Translations under genes and position numbers: made by a program
Notes under the pieces: model-generated
Database searches by the model: none
What the model saw: the letters and a program-made list of their open reading frames with translations, nothing else
Told to the model about the DNA's origin: nothing
In this document: piece after piece, positions 26,150 to 34,041 of the stretch
How positions within the stretch are numbered: position 1 is the first letter of the stretch
Layout: each line of letters begins with the position of its first letter
Source of the DNA: CALAED01 sp036378315
Lineage (GTDB): Bacteria; Actinomycetota; Actinomycetes; Streptosporangiales; Streptosporangiaceae
Direction of reading: 5' to 3'
Assembly (NCBI GenBank): GCA_036378315.1
Contig: DASUWU010000116.1
Location: 1-64,000, forward strand
DNA: 64,000 nucleotides

Positions 26150-26421
26150 CCCGTACCCGTGACCGGAGTGGTCGGGGCTGACGACCGAGCCCCCTGAGCC
26201 CAACCGCGACCGGGGCGCCCCAGTTTCGGTCCGACCGGCACCGCGATATGGCGAAGAAATGCCGGCTACGTGATCCGCCGACCCGGCATCCGGGGCAGTC
26301 AGAAAGATCGCCTAACGGCCGATAAATTCCTTGTTAAAACCCGGCTGTCTCGGCTAGGCGGGCGTCCGGTCCGATGAGAGGCTCGAGGTCGTTGAATCTT
26401 CTGCTTTCTGGCGGAGTGCCG

Positions 26422-27327
26422 ATGGGCATCGATACGGCCGCGCGCATTTCGGCCGGCGGCGGTGGGCTGGACTACCAGCGGGCCGGGCCGACCGTGGTGC
26501 GGATGCTGGTGGGAGCGCAGCTGCGCCAGCTGCGCGAGGCCGCCGGCCTCTCCCGCGAGGACGCGGGGTATGCGATCCGGGCGTCCCACTCCAAGATCAG
26601 TAGGCTCGAGCTGGGTCGGACCGGCTTCAAGCCGCGCGACCTGGCTGATCTTCTCACGCTGTACGGAGTGTCGGCCCCGGCCGACCGGGCCTCGCTGCTC
26701 GCCTTGGCCGAGCAGGCCAACGCGCCCGGATGGTGGCGTCCTTACGCCGACCTGGTGCCCGCGTGGTTCGAGGCATATCTCGGGCTCGAACAGGCCGCGT
26801 CCGAGATCCGGGCGTACGAGGTGCAGTTCGTCCCCGGCCTGCTCCAAACACCCGACTACGCGCGCGCCACCGTCCTGTTGGGCCACGCCGATGAGCCGGC
26901 GGCGGATATCGACCGGCGGGTCGAGCTGCGCATGCGGCGCCAGCACATCCTGGTCAAGCCGGACGCGCCGAGCGTCAGGGCGGTGATCGACGAGGGCGTC
27001 CTGCGCCGCCCGCTGGGCCCAGCGACCACCATGCACGACCAGATCGAGCACCTCTGCGAGGTCGCCGAACGACCCAACGTGACCGTGCAGGTCCTGCCGT
27101 TCAGCGCGGGCGGCCACTCCGCGGCCGGCGGTCCGGTCACCATCCTGCGCTTCCCCGACCAGGAGCTGCCCGACGTCGTCTACCTGGAGCAGTTGATCAG
27201 CGCGCTCTACCTCGACAGGCCGAACGAGACGGTCGAATACGGGCGCGTCATGCACCGGTTGGTCCAAGAGGCCGCGTCCCCGGCCGCGACGAAGAAGATC
27301 CTCTACCGGCTGTGGAAAGAGTCCTGA
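26422..27327 (+). CDS. XRE family regulator with DUF5753
   Basis: A 301-residue protein. A helix-turn-helix of the Cro/XRE type lies at about 30-85 ('LRQLREAAGLSREDAGYAIRASHSKISRLE'-type region), followed by a DUF5753 ligand-binding domain ('FVPGLLQTPDYARA', 'RRQHILVKPDAPSVRAVIDE', 'VLPFSAGGH'). In actinomycetes such proteins usually pair with a small DUF397 protein next door and control development or antibiotic synthesis. Here no DUF397 gene follows; the next gene is convergent. The ATG at 26422 has GGAG at 26413-26416. Confidence 0.9.
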   Translation: MGIDTAARISAGGGGLDYQRAGPTVVRMLVGAQLRQLREAAGLSREDAGYAIRASHSKISRLELGRTGFKPRDLADLLTLYGVSAPADRASLLALAEQANAPGWWRPYADLVPAWFEAYLGLEQAASEIRAYEVQFVPGLLQTPDYARATVLLGHADEPAADIDRRVELRMRRQHILVKPDAPSVRAVIDEGVLRRPLGPATTMHDQIEHLCEVAERPNVTVQVLPFSAGGHSAAGGPVTILRFPDQELPDVVYLEQLISALYLDRPNETVEYGRVMHRLVQEAASPAATKKILYRLWKES

Positions 27328-27329
27328 TC

Positions 27330-27362
27330 GCCGGTCGATCGCCGGCCGATCGCCGGCCGCGG
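27330..27362. repeat. three 11-bp tandem repeats after the XRE gene
   Basis: The unit cgatcgccggc occurs about three times in a row directly after the XRE-DUF5753 stop codon. It is self-complementary in part (gccggc) and could act as a terminator in the convergent gap before the ChaB-type gene. Confidence 0.45.
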
Positions 27363-27387
27363 GCCCGTCCGCGCACCCGGCGTGCCG

Positions 27388-27801
27388 TCAGCGCCGCGCG
27401 CGTGCCGTCCTGCGGCGGTTCTCCTTCTTGATGGCGTCGACGAGCTGCTTCTTGGTCATCGATGACCGGCCTTCGATGCCGAGCTCTTTGGCGACCTCGT
27501 AGAGGTGGCGCTTGCTGGCATTCGCGTCCACGCCCTCGGCGGTCTTCGCCGGCCGTTGCCGCGACCGCGGAGCGCTCTTGCGCGCCTGCTCGTCCGATGG
27601 CCCCTTGGCGCCCCCGCGCTTCCGCCGCCACCGGTCGCCGATCTTCTCGAACTTGTGCTTGAGCGCGCTGTAGGCCGTACGGTGCGCCCGCTCGCCCTCG
27701 CCGTACTGGTCGACCGCCGAGTCGTGCGCCTTCGTCCAGGTGTCCCGTGCCTTGGGTGAGGATCGCCGGATGGTGGACGGCATCTCTTCCCGGCCTGGCA
27801 T
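27388..27801 (-). CDS. ChaB family protein with Rho N-terminal-like domain
   Basis: A 137-residue protein. The first 65 residues match ChaB ('PSTIRRSSPKARDTWTKAHDSAVDQYGEGERAHRTAY'-type region: positions 8-44), a small helical domain first linked to cation transport in E. coli. A basic linker follows. The last 45 residues ('KRHLYEVAKELGIEGRSSMTKKQLVDAIKK') form a Rho_N/SAP-like helical unit that usually binds nucleic acid. The ATG at 27801 has AAGGAG upstream. The combination is common in actinobacteria; its function is unknown. Confidence 0.85.
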   Translation of the reverse strand: MPGREEMPSTIRRSSPKARDTWTKAHDSAVDQYGEGERAHRTAYSALKHKFEKIGDRWRRKRGGAKGPSDEQARKSAPRSRQRPAKTAEGVDANASKRHLYEVAKELGIEGRSSMTKKQLVDAIKKENRRRTARARR

Positions 27802-27944
27802 GTCCGTGCTCCTTCGCTGCGTCACCGCGCCGCATGAGGCGGGCTATGGACGCTTTTTACCCGGAGGGCGGGGTCGAAACGGGTTGCCGTCCCGCGGCGG
27901 TGCGCACCGGACCATTGGTCATCCCGCCGCCGGCGCGGATGTCG

Positions 27945-28050
27945 TGGATGCCCGCGCGGGCGGTGTGGCGGGCGGTGGTGCGTGCGACGCCTCTGTCGAA
28001 TGGATGCCCGCACGGGCGGTGTGGCGGGCGGTGGTGCGTGGGACGCCTCG
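27945..28050. repeat. 56-bp tandem duplication
   Basis: The block starting tggatgcccgc at 27945 is repeated from 28001 with few changes over about 48 bases. A second, weaker 21-bp tandem (tgctcggtaggttg-type) follows near 28107-28148. No function is evident. Confidence 0.6.
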
Positions 28051-28818
28051 TCCGGGTTTCCCGGTGCTCGTCCCCGCGGCGTCGTACCATGGGTTCGTAC
28101 GGACCGGTACTGCTCGGTAGGTTGTCGGTGCTGCTGGGTAGGTTGGCAGACGTCGACCCCGGGCGGCCGGTCCGGCGATGACGGCGAACAGGGCAGGAAT
28201 GCGGTTTTTAGGCGATCTGCGTAGGGGCACCTGTCGGCGCGACGGCGCCGCCGGGTTCGCCCGGTCGTCGGGTGGGGTCCGCCCCCGGCCCGGTCGACCT
28301 TGCCCGACCGCACAGCGCCCGAGCGCGCTCCGCGCCTCGCGCCATCCTCGCTGCCGCCTTCGGGCCATCCGAGCCCACCGACCCGCCCAACCTCCGCCCC
28401 AGCGTTTGGAGCGATCCGCCCGCGAGCATGGTGATCGCGGGCTGCGGGTCGCCCGGCACCCCGCCGGAGTCGCCGGCGGACGGCCGTGGACGGCCGATCC
28501 GCTGGGTCGGGCTCGCGAGCACCGAATTCCGCAGCGGGTCCGGTTGGTGCTCGCCGCGGCCAGGCGGTGCATCAGACGGCGTCGCCGCCCTGGGCTGTTC
28601 AGACACGAAGGGCCGTCGCTGACCGCCTTATTACGCTTCGCGCCTCCCTTCGGGATATCCCCGGACGCGGAGGCGCGCGTCATGGGCCGTCGATAATAGG
28701 GCGGGATTCCCACATCCGGCCGCGAGGCGGCCGTGCCCTGAAATGCCGCAGTATGTAGCCGTCCGGGTATACTGCTGACGTATGTCGTGCACCGGGAATT
28801 GGCGCGTCCGGTTTGGGG

Positions 28819-28843
28819 CAAAGGCGAGCGCCGCTCGCCTTTG
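28819..28843. terminator. strong stem-loop with A-start and T-end
   Basis: aaaggcgagc (28820-28829) pairs perfectly with gctcgccttt (28833-28842) around a 3-base loop, extended by one C-G pair. The stem ends in TTT and begins with AAA, so it looks like an intrinsic terminator usable in both directions. It lies about 46 bases after a TATACT box, so the two could bracket a small RNA. Confidence 0.6.
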
Positions 28844-28977
28844 TGCCGCGCCGCGCAAGGAATGGAAACCGCCGATCAAAGGTGATGTCACCCTCGGCGG
28901 CTGCCGATACCCGGGCCCGCCCGTCGCCGGCGTTGACCCCGGGCGCGGCCGGCCGGCCACCGTGGACGTGCACCGCA

Positions 28978-29436
28978 ATGCCCTATAGGCTCTGGATCGA
29001 CACGAGCGGCAATCGGCTGCCCGCCATCTTCACCGTCATCATGTCACTCGCGGCAAACCACGGCGTCAACCTGCGCACCGCCGCCGACGGGCGCGACTTG
29101 CCTGCTCGGTCCCTCGCGGCGACGGGCGTCGAACCGATGTCGAAAAAGCGCGAAGAACGCGAGCGCGGCGAGCCTTTCGTATATCGCGCAGCGCGGGCCA
29201 TCGCCGATTTCGCCTCCCGTGGCGACCCGACGAGCAAGCCGAGGGCATCTCAACATCTGCTTCCTGGTAGCGAGTTCCGGCCGGCCGGATCCGCGGACCG
29301 GATGGATCCAGGGGCCGTTCAGACGGATCCCCGCGAATGGGCGTTCCGGCGCCGCGTCCCGGCGCGGTTTCCCCGCTCGCACCTCGATTCCGCCGCCTAT
29401 CGGGCTGCCGACCAGGTGCGGACTCAATTGATATGA
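28978..29436 (+). CDS. hypothetical protein
   Basis: A frame of 152 codons beginning 'MPYRLWIDTSGNRLP'. It has no signal peptide, membrane segment or recognised domain. A cluster of Lys, Arg and Glu occurs around residues 54-62 ('MSKKREERERGE') and the rest is Arg/Pro-rich. No strong ribosome binding site precedes the ATG. It ends 31 bp before the PadR gene. Codon use is only weakly gene-like, so it may be a decayed gene or chance. Confidence 0.25.
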   Translation: MPYRLWIDTSGNRLPAIFTVIMSLAANHGVNLRTAADGRDLPARSLAATGVEPMSKKREERERGEPFVYRAARAIADFASRGDPTSKPRASQHLLPGSEFRPAGSADRMDPGAVQTDPREWAFRRRVPARFPRSHLDSAAYRAADQVRTQLI

Positions 29437-29467
29437 AGCTCTCCCTTACCCAAGACGAAAGGTGACG

Positions 29468-29860
29468 ATGGCTGGGCAGCAGAACAAGAAGTCGGTTCCC
29501 GCAGAGAAATCCAAATTGCAGCGCGACCTTTTGCTTGGATTTGTGAAGATACATGTCTTGTACCATGCCGCCCAGGAAGCGATCTACGGCGCCGGGATCT
29601 CGGCGGAGCTCGAGGCGCATGGCTACCACCTGTCCTGGGGAACGCTCTATCCGCTGTTGCACAATCTCGAGGCGGCGGGCTTTCTGGCCCGTGAGGAGCA
29701 GGTGGTCGACGGAAAAGTCCGCAAATATTACCGAATTACCGAGTTGGGGCGAGAGGCCCTCGACGAAGCGCGCAACAAGGCGGTCGAGCTCGTCCGCGAG
29801 ATCAGCGGCTTCGATTCCGTCCCCGTCGGCTGCGGCGGTCCGGCCGCGGGCAAGGTGTGA
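29468..29860 (+). CDS. PadR family transcriptional regulator
   Basis: A 130-residue winged helix-turn-helix protein of the PadR type. The core is 'LLLGFVKIHVLYHAAQEAIYGAGI' then 'LSWGTLYPLLHNLEAAGFLARE' and the wing 'GKVRKYYRITELGREAL', followed by a short dimerisation helix. The ATG has AAGG five bases upstream; GTG at 29462 is also possible. PadR proteins repress nearby efflux or catabolic genes, but no obvious partner is adjacent (the next gene is convergent), so the target is unclear. The 'FVKIHVLYHA' start resembles PadR proteins linked to chromate or metal genes. Confidence 0.88.
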   Translation: MAGQQNKKSVPAEKSKLQRDLLLGFVKIHVLYHAAQEAIYGAGISAELEAHGYHLSWGTLYPLLHNLEAAGFLAREEQVVDGKVRKYYRITELGREALDEARNKAVELVREISGFDSVPVGCGGPAAGKV

Positions 29861-29908
29861 CCGCACGCTACCGCTCAGGCCGGCCGGGCCTTGGCGCGTC
29901 CCGCGGCG

Positions 29909-30814
29909 TCAGGCATGCCCGGTCAGGGCGGCCCAGTGGCGCGTGGCGGCGGGTTGCCAGGCCGCGTGGCGTTCGTGGAAGAGGCGGTAGGCGCGGGTGC
30001 CGCTCCAGTCGCCGGGCAGGAGATCCGGCGGCAGGCCGGGGTCGAGGAAGGGGAAGCGGCGCCATTCCTGGACCAGCCTGGTATGCGCGGCGAACGTCTC
30101 GGCGTCGTCCCGTGGCCTCGACGCGCGCACCGCGTGGAGGAAGTCGTCGTACGCCGCCGTGATCTGATCGAGTTGCCACGCCTCGCCGGCGACCTTCCGC
30201 GCCTCGGCGAGGCCACCGAGGCGGCCGGTGAAAATGGTCGAGCTGTCCGCGACGCCGACCTCGCGCAGCACCTCACGGACGGCGCCGGCGCGTTCGGGAT
30301 GCGGGCTGACCCAGACGCCGGGGGAGAGGTTGCCGAGGCCGTTCCAGGACAGCCGGGTGCGCAGCAGATGGCGGAGCCCGCGGTTGGTCTCGGGGACGCT
30401 GGCCAGCACCAGCAGCCACTGACCGTCCCAGTCGCTGATCGGCCGGCCGAAGCTGTAGATCCGGTCGGTGCCGTCGGTGAGCAGCCGCCGCCCGGCCGGG
30501 GTGAGCCGCCATGACGTACGGCGTCCCTGCCGCTCGCCGGCCAGCCAACCCTCGGCGGCGCTGCGCGCCAGGGCCTGCCTGATCGCCTTCTCCTCCACGC
30601 CGACGAGCGCGAGGGCGGCGAGGAAGGTGGCCGTCCAGACCGGCCGTCCTGCCGGCAGCACGAACTCGCCCAGCACCGTCAACAGCAGCGACCTGGCGCT
30701 GGCCGCGCCGAGTTCGCGGCGCCGGCGATACGCCGGTGCGCGCCCGGCGAGGTTCGCGGCGCTCGGAGCTCCCGCTCCCGAGGCGCGGCCGGCCACGCCG
30801 CCGGCTTCCGACAT
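29909..30814 (-). CDS. PaaX family transcriptional repressor
   Basis: A 301-residue PaaX-type regulator. The N-terminal winged helix lies at about 40-110 ('ARSLLLTVLGEFV' ... 'VEEKAIRQALARSAAEGWL'), the middle domain ends near 'WDGQWLLVLASVPE', and the C-terminal domain has 'RLSWNGLGNLSPGVWVSPHP' and 'WRRFPFLDPGLPPDLLPGDW', all typical. PaaX proteins bind phenylacetyl-CoA or other aryl-CoA esters and repress aromatic degradation genes. It diverges from a PaaY-like gene and boxC, with a dyad between them, so it probably controls that operon and itself. Confidence 0.92.
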   Translation of the reverse strand: MSEAGGVAGRASGAGAPSAANLAGRAPAYRRRRELGAASARSLLLTVLGEFVLPAGRPVWTATFLAALALVGVEEKAIRQALARSAAEGWLAGERQGRRTSWRLTPAGRRLLTDGTDRIYSFGRPISDWDGQWLLVLASVPETNRGLRHLLRTRLSWNGLGNLSPGVWVSPHPERAGAVREVLREVGVADSSTIFTGRLGGLAEARKVAGEAWQLDQITAAYDDFLHAVRASRPRDDAETFAAHTRLVQEWRRFPFLDPGLPPDLLPGDWSGTRAYRLFHERHAAWQPAATRHWAALTGHA

Positions 30815-30832
30815 GCGTCCCCCCCAGGTCTA

Positions 30833-30851
30833 TAATTCCACATACGAATTA
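30833..30851. promoter_or_regulatory. dyad in the paaX-paaY divergent promoter
   Basis: taattc-N7-gaatta is a perfect 6-bp inverted repeat 18 bases upstream of the PaaX start codon, in the 90-bp divergent region. It is AT-rich in GC-rich surroundings and overlaps where both promoters must lie. It is a good candidate PaaX operator. Confidence 0.55.
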
Positions 30852-30904
30852 ACCGACGTCTAGTTTCTGTAGCCTATCTACGCTCCGCCGAGGTCTGAAA
30901 ACCG

Positions 30905-31423
30905 ATGCCGATTTATGCGCTGGGTGACCAGACGCCCGATATCCATCCGACCGCATACGTGCATCCTGAGGCGACCATCATCGGATCGGTCACCCTCGGG
31001 CCCGAGGCCACCGTCTGGCCGGGCGCCGTGCTGCGCGGCGACTACGGCGCCATCTCCGTGGGCGCCCGCACCTCGATCCAGGACGGCACGGTGCTGCATG
31101 CCACGTCGCGGTGGCCGACCGTGATCGGCGCCGAGTGCGTGGTCGGCCACAACGCCCACCTCGAGGGCTGCCAGGTCGAGGACCGCTGCCTGGTGGGCTC
31201 GGGTTCGATCGTGTTGAACCGGGTCCGCGTCGGGAGCGGCAGCGTGATCGGTGCCGGCGCCGTGGTCACCGAGGACACCGAGGTGCCGGCCGGGTCGACC
31301 GCGCTCGGCGTGCCGGCCCGGATCCGCGCCGGCGGCATCGACGAGCGGCGGCACGGCCTGGCCGTCGAACGGTACGCAGACAACGGGCGCCGGTACGCCG
31401 CCGAGCTCAAGCTCCTGCCCTGA
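30905..31423 (+). CDS. gamma-carbonic anhydrase-like / PaaY-like hexapeptide protein
   Basis: A 172-residue left-handed beta-helix protein: repeated hexapeptides such as 'VTLGPEATVWPGAVLRGDYGAISVGART', (positions about 28-55), then 'TVLHATSRWPTVIGAECVVGHNAHLEGC' with the metal His residues. It belongs to the gamma-carbonic anhydrase family that includes PaaY, an aryl-CoA thioesterase that clears dead-end products in phenylacetate degradation. A similar housekeeping thioesterase role beside boxC is likely. Cotranscribed with boxC (22-bp gap). Confidence 0.88.
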   Translation: MPIYALGDQTPDIHPTAYVHPEATIIGSVTLGPEATVWPGAVLRGDYGAISVGARTSIQDGTVLHATSRWPTVIGAECVVGHNAHLEGCQVEDRCLVGSGSIVLNRVRVGSGSVIGAGAVVTEDTEVPAGSTALGVPARIRAGGIDERRHGLAVERYADNGRRYAAELKLLP

Positions 31424-31445
31424 CCGCAACCGCGAGGACCATGCG

Positions 31446-33131
31446 ATGACCAGCTCCGAGCAACCCGCGCACGTCGAGTTCCGCGTCGACCCGGCGCGCT
31501 ACCGGCACTGGCGGCTCGACGTCGACGCCCCGGTGGCCACCCTCACGATGGCGGTCGACGAGCACGGCGGGCTGGCCTCCGGGTACGAGCTGAAGCTCAA
31601 CTCCTATGACCTGGGCGTGGACATCGAGCTGTACGACGCGGTCCAGCGGCTGCGCTTCGAGCACCCCGAGGTGCGCGCGGTCGTGCTGAACAGCGGCATC
31701 GAGAAGATCTTCTGCGCCGGCGCCAACATCCGCATGCTCGCCGCGGCGTCCCACACCGCGAAGGTCAACTTCTGCAAGTTCACCAACGAGACCCGCAACG
31801 CCATCGAGGACGCGACCGCCAACTCGGGCCAGACCTACCTCGCGGCGCTGAACGGTACGGCCTCGGGCGGTGGGTACGAGCTCGCGCTGGCCTGCGAGCA
31901 CATCATGCTGATCGACGACCGTTCCTCGACGGTCGCGCTGCCCGAGCTGCCGCTGCTCGGCGTGCTTCCCGGCACCGGTGGGCTGACCCGGGTGGTCGAC
32001 AAGCGGCACGTACGCCGCGACCTGGCCGACTACTTCGCCACCAAGGCCGAGGGGATCGGCGGGCGGAAGGCCGCCTCGTGGCGGCTGGTGGACGAGGTCG
32101 TGCCGCGGGCGAGCTGGGACGAGGCCGTGGCGGCCCGCGGCGCCGAGCTGGCCGCCCGCTCGTCCCGCGGGGGCGCGGCCGGCGACGGCGTACGGCTGAC
32201 CCCGCTCCCCAAGACGCGGACCGGCACGTCGGTCTCCTACCGCCATGTGGAGGCCGCGCTCGACCGGGCGGCGGGCGCGGTCGAGATCACGGTCGCCGGG
32301 CCCGATGACGAGCCGCCGGCGGCCATCGACGGCGTGCACCGCCAGGGCGCCGGCTTCTGGACCCTGGCCGTCACCCGCGAGCTGGACGACCTGATCCTCG
32401 ATCTGCGGACCAACGAGCCCGACCTCGGCACCTGGGTGTTCAGGACGGCCGGCGACCCGCGGCGGGTGCTGGCGTACGACCGGTTGCTGCTCGAGCACGC
32501 GGCCGGCGACTGGCTGGCGAACGAGATCGTGCACTACCTCAAGCGCACGCTGAAGCGGCTGGACGTCACGAGCCGGAGCCTCATCGCGCTGATCGAGCCA
32601 GGCAGCTGCTTCGCCGGGTCGCTGTTCGAGCTCGCGCTCGCCGCGGATCGCTCCTACCAGCTGGACGGCGTGTTCGAGGACGTCGATCCGGACGCGGCGC
32701 CGGCCGCGGTGACGGTGGACGCCATGAACCTCGGCCCGCTGCCCATGGCCAACGGGCTGACCCGGTTGGAGACAAGGTTCCTCGGCGACGATGCCGCGCT
32801 GTCGGCCGTACGGGACGCCGCGGGCAAACCCCTCGACGCGGGCGACGCGGCGCGGCTCGGTCTCGTCACCTTCACCCCCGACGACATCGACTGGGCGGAG
32901 GAGGTCCGCATCGCGATCGAGGAACGGGGCAGCTTCAACCCCGACGCGCTGAGCGGCATGGAGGCCAACTACCGGTTCGCCGGCCCGGAGACCATCGAAA
33001 CCAAGATCTTCGGGCGGTTGGCCGCGTGGCAGAACTGGATCTTCAACCGGCCGAACGCCGCCGGCCCGGCCGGCGCGCTGCGCCGCTACGGGACGGGGCA
33101 GCGCGCCGACTACGACCGGCGCCGGGTCTAG
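31446..33131 (+). CDS. boxC: benzoyl-CoA-dihydrodiol lyase / 2,3-epoxybenzoyl-CoA dihydrolase
   Basis: A 561-residue crotonase-superfamily enzyme with the double-length layout of BoxC. The N-terminal crotonase half has 'NSGIEKIFCAGANIRMLA' and 'LNGTASGGGYELALACEHI' (oxyanion hole) and 'ELPLLGVLPGTGGLTRVVDKRHVRRD'-type segments. The second half has 'IEPGSCFAGSLFELALAADRSY' and ends 'NWIFNRPNA', all diagnostic for BoxC. It opens the ring of 2,3-epoxybenzoyl-CoA with water, releasing formate and 3,4-dehydroadipyl-CoA semialdehyde. Its partners BoxA/BoxB (epoxidase), BoxD and the CoA ligase are not in the window. It has a GAGG ribosome binding site and follows the PaaY-like gene. Confidence 0.93.
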   Translation: MTSSEQPAHVEFRVDPARYRHWRLDVDAPVATLTMAVDEHGGLASGYELKLNSYDLGVDIELYDAVQRLRFEHPEVRAVVLNSGIEKIFCAGANIRMLAAASHTAKVNFCKFTNETRNAIEDATANSGQTYLAALNGTASGGGYELALACEHIMLIDDRSSTVALPELPLLGVLPGTGGLTRVVDKRHVRRDLADYFATKAEGIGGRKAASWRLVDEVVPRASWDEAVAARGAELAARSSRGGAAGDGVRLTPLPKTRTGTSVSYRHVEAALDRAAGAVEITVAGPDDEPPAAIDGVHRQGAGFWTLAVTRELDDLILDLRTNEPDLGTWVFRTAGDPRRVLAYDRLLLEHAAGDWLANEIVHYLKRTLKRLDVTSRSLIALIEPGSCFAGSLFELALAADRSYQLDGVFEDVDPDAAPAAVTVDAMNLGPLPMANGLTRLETRFLGDDAALSAVRDAAGKPLDAGDAARLGLVTFTPDDIDWAEEVRIAIEERGSFNPDALSGMEANYRFAGPETIETKIFGRLAAWQNWIFNRPNAAGPAGALRRYGTGQRADYDRRRV

Positions 33132-33271
33132 CACGCGTCGCGAAGCCCGCTGTCCTGCCGCGCGTTGCTCGATGCCAAATCGTGACGACTTACCGTAATC
33201 GTCGTTGTATCCGCTCACGTCCCACTTTGCGGGGGCCAATAGGGCTCTTCTCGGCAACCGAGGTGGAGAAC

Positions 33272-33724
33272 ATGACCATGAGGACAGTGGGCAGGGCGGT
33301 CGCGGTCACGGCGGGTGCCGTCGCGTTAATCGCCACGGGGTCCGGCGTCGCGCAGGCGGCATCGAAGGTGCAGATCTACCGCGTCTACTACAACTCGCCC
33401 GGCAGCGACAACCGCAGCAACGCGAGCCTGAACGCGGAGTACGTGGTGCTCAAGAACACCGACTCCGCCAAGCACTCGATCAAGGGCTGGACGCTGCGCG
33501 ACAGGTCCGGGCACGTCTACACGTTCCCGAGCTTCACGCTTGGCGCGAAGAAGTACGTCACCGTGCACACCGGCCGCGGGACCAACACCTCCGCCAACCT
33601 CTATTGGGGATCCCGCGCCTACATCTGGAACAACACCGGCGACACCGCCTACCTGCGCTGGCCGGGCGGCACCCTGGCGGACAGCTGCCGATGGGGCTCA
33701 TCCGGGTCGTCCAAGTACTGCTGA
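33272..33724 (+). CDS. secreted lamin-tail-domain protein
   Basis: A 150-residue exported protein: a signal peptide to about residue 29 ('AGAVALIATGSGVAQAA'), then one lamin-tail (LTD) beta-sandwich: 'LNAEYVVLKNTDSAKHSIKGW' , 'GHVYTFPSFTLGAKKYVTVHTG', 'SRAYIWNNTGDTAYLRWPGG'. Two cysteines near the end ('CRWGSSGSSKYC') may form a disulfide. Small secreted LTD proteins are common in streptomycete relatives; their role (binding at the cell surface, perhaps DNA or sugar) is unknown. GGAG precedes the ATG. Confidence 0.9.
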   Translation: MTMRTVGRAVAVTAGAVALIATGSGVAQAASKVQIYRVYYNSPGSDNRSNASLNAEYVVLKNTDSAKHSIKGWTLRDRSGHVYTFPSFTLGAKKYVTVHTGRGTNTSANLYWGSRAYIWNNTGDTAYLRWPGGTLADSCRWGSSGSSKYC

Positions 33725-33750
33725 CCGCCCGCGCGACACGCCGCGCGAAC

Positions 33751-33782
33751 ACCCACGGGCGGCCCTGAGGCCGCTCGTGGGT
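33751..33782. terminator. bidirectional 14-bp hairpin
   Basis: acccacgggcggcc (33751-33764) pairs with ggccgctcgtgggt (33769-33782) with one G-T wobble and a 4-base loop. It sits exactly between the LTD gene and the convergent 85-residue gene, so it can end both transcripts. Confidence 0.8.
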
Positions 33783-33783
33783 C

Positions 33784-34041
33784 TCAGGACGGGTCGGCGA
33801 GCTTCGCCGCGATCGCGTAGTCGATCTCGATGTCGTGGTAGGTGACGCCCGTCGCGACGTCGTCCGGCAGGTTGGCGCGGGCGCTGCCGGAGGCGGAGTC
33901 GTCGGCGGCGCCGCCGGTGAACACCACGGAGCTTCGTGGCGCTGCGCGGAAGCGCAGCAGACCGGCCCGCACCGTGGCGGTGAACAGGATGTCGGCCGAG
34001 CGCCGGAGGGCAGACCCTGGCCGCTCGCCCGCCACGATCAC
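33784..34041 (-). CDS. hypothetical protein coupled to a repeat protein
   Basis: An 85-residue soluble protein starting GTG with a 4-base GTGA overlap with the preceding gene, so it is translated together with it. The sequence has an N-terminal helix ('ALRRSADILFTATVRAGLLRFR') and a C-terminal part 'GVTYHDIEIDYAIAAKLADPS'. No domain is recognised. The strict coupling suggests it acts with the 22-residue-repeat protein, perhaps binding its conserved N-terminal domain. Confidence 0.6.
   Translation of the reverse strand: MIVAGERPGSALRRSADILFTATVRAGLLRFRAAPRSSVVFTGGAADDSASGSARANLPDDVATGVTYHDIEIDYAIAAKLADPS

Larger units (their letters stand above)
27802..28977. other. 1.2-kb gene-poor region with repeats and a strong hairpin
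   Basis: No reading frame here looks like a protein: the open frames on both strands are Arg/Pro/Gly-rich shadows of GC-rich DNA. The region holds two imperfect tandem repeats, a TATACT -10-like box at 28768-28773 and a perfect stem-loop at 28819-28843. It may contain regulatory RNA or decayed genes. Confidence 0.5.

Noticed and set aside
27919..28821. Minus-strand frame of 300 codons in the gene-poor region
   Set aside because: Composition is Arg/Pro/Thr-rich with tandem repeats, no domain and no ribosome binding site; it looks like an artefact of low stop density.
29066..29866. Minus-strand frame of 266 codons over the PadR gene
   Set aside because: It is antisense to the PadR winged-helix gene and has no recognisable domain or ribosome binding site.
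31407..33257. Long minus-strand frame antisense to boxC
   Set aside because: BoxC is clearly the coding frame by family motifs; the antisense frame has no domain and shadow-like composition.
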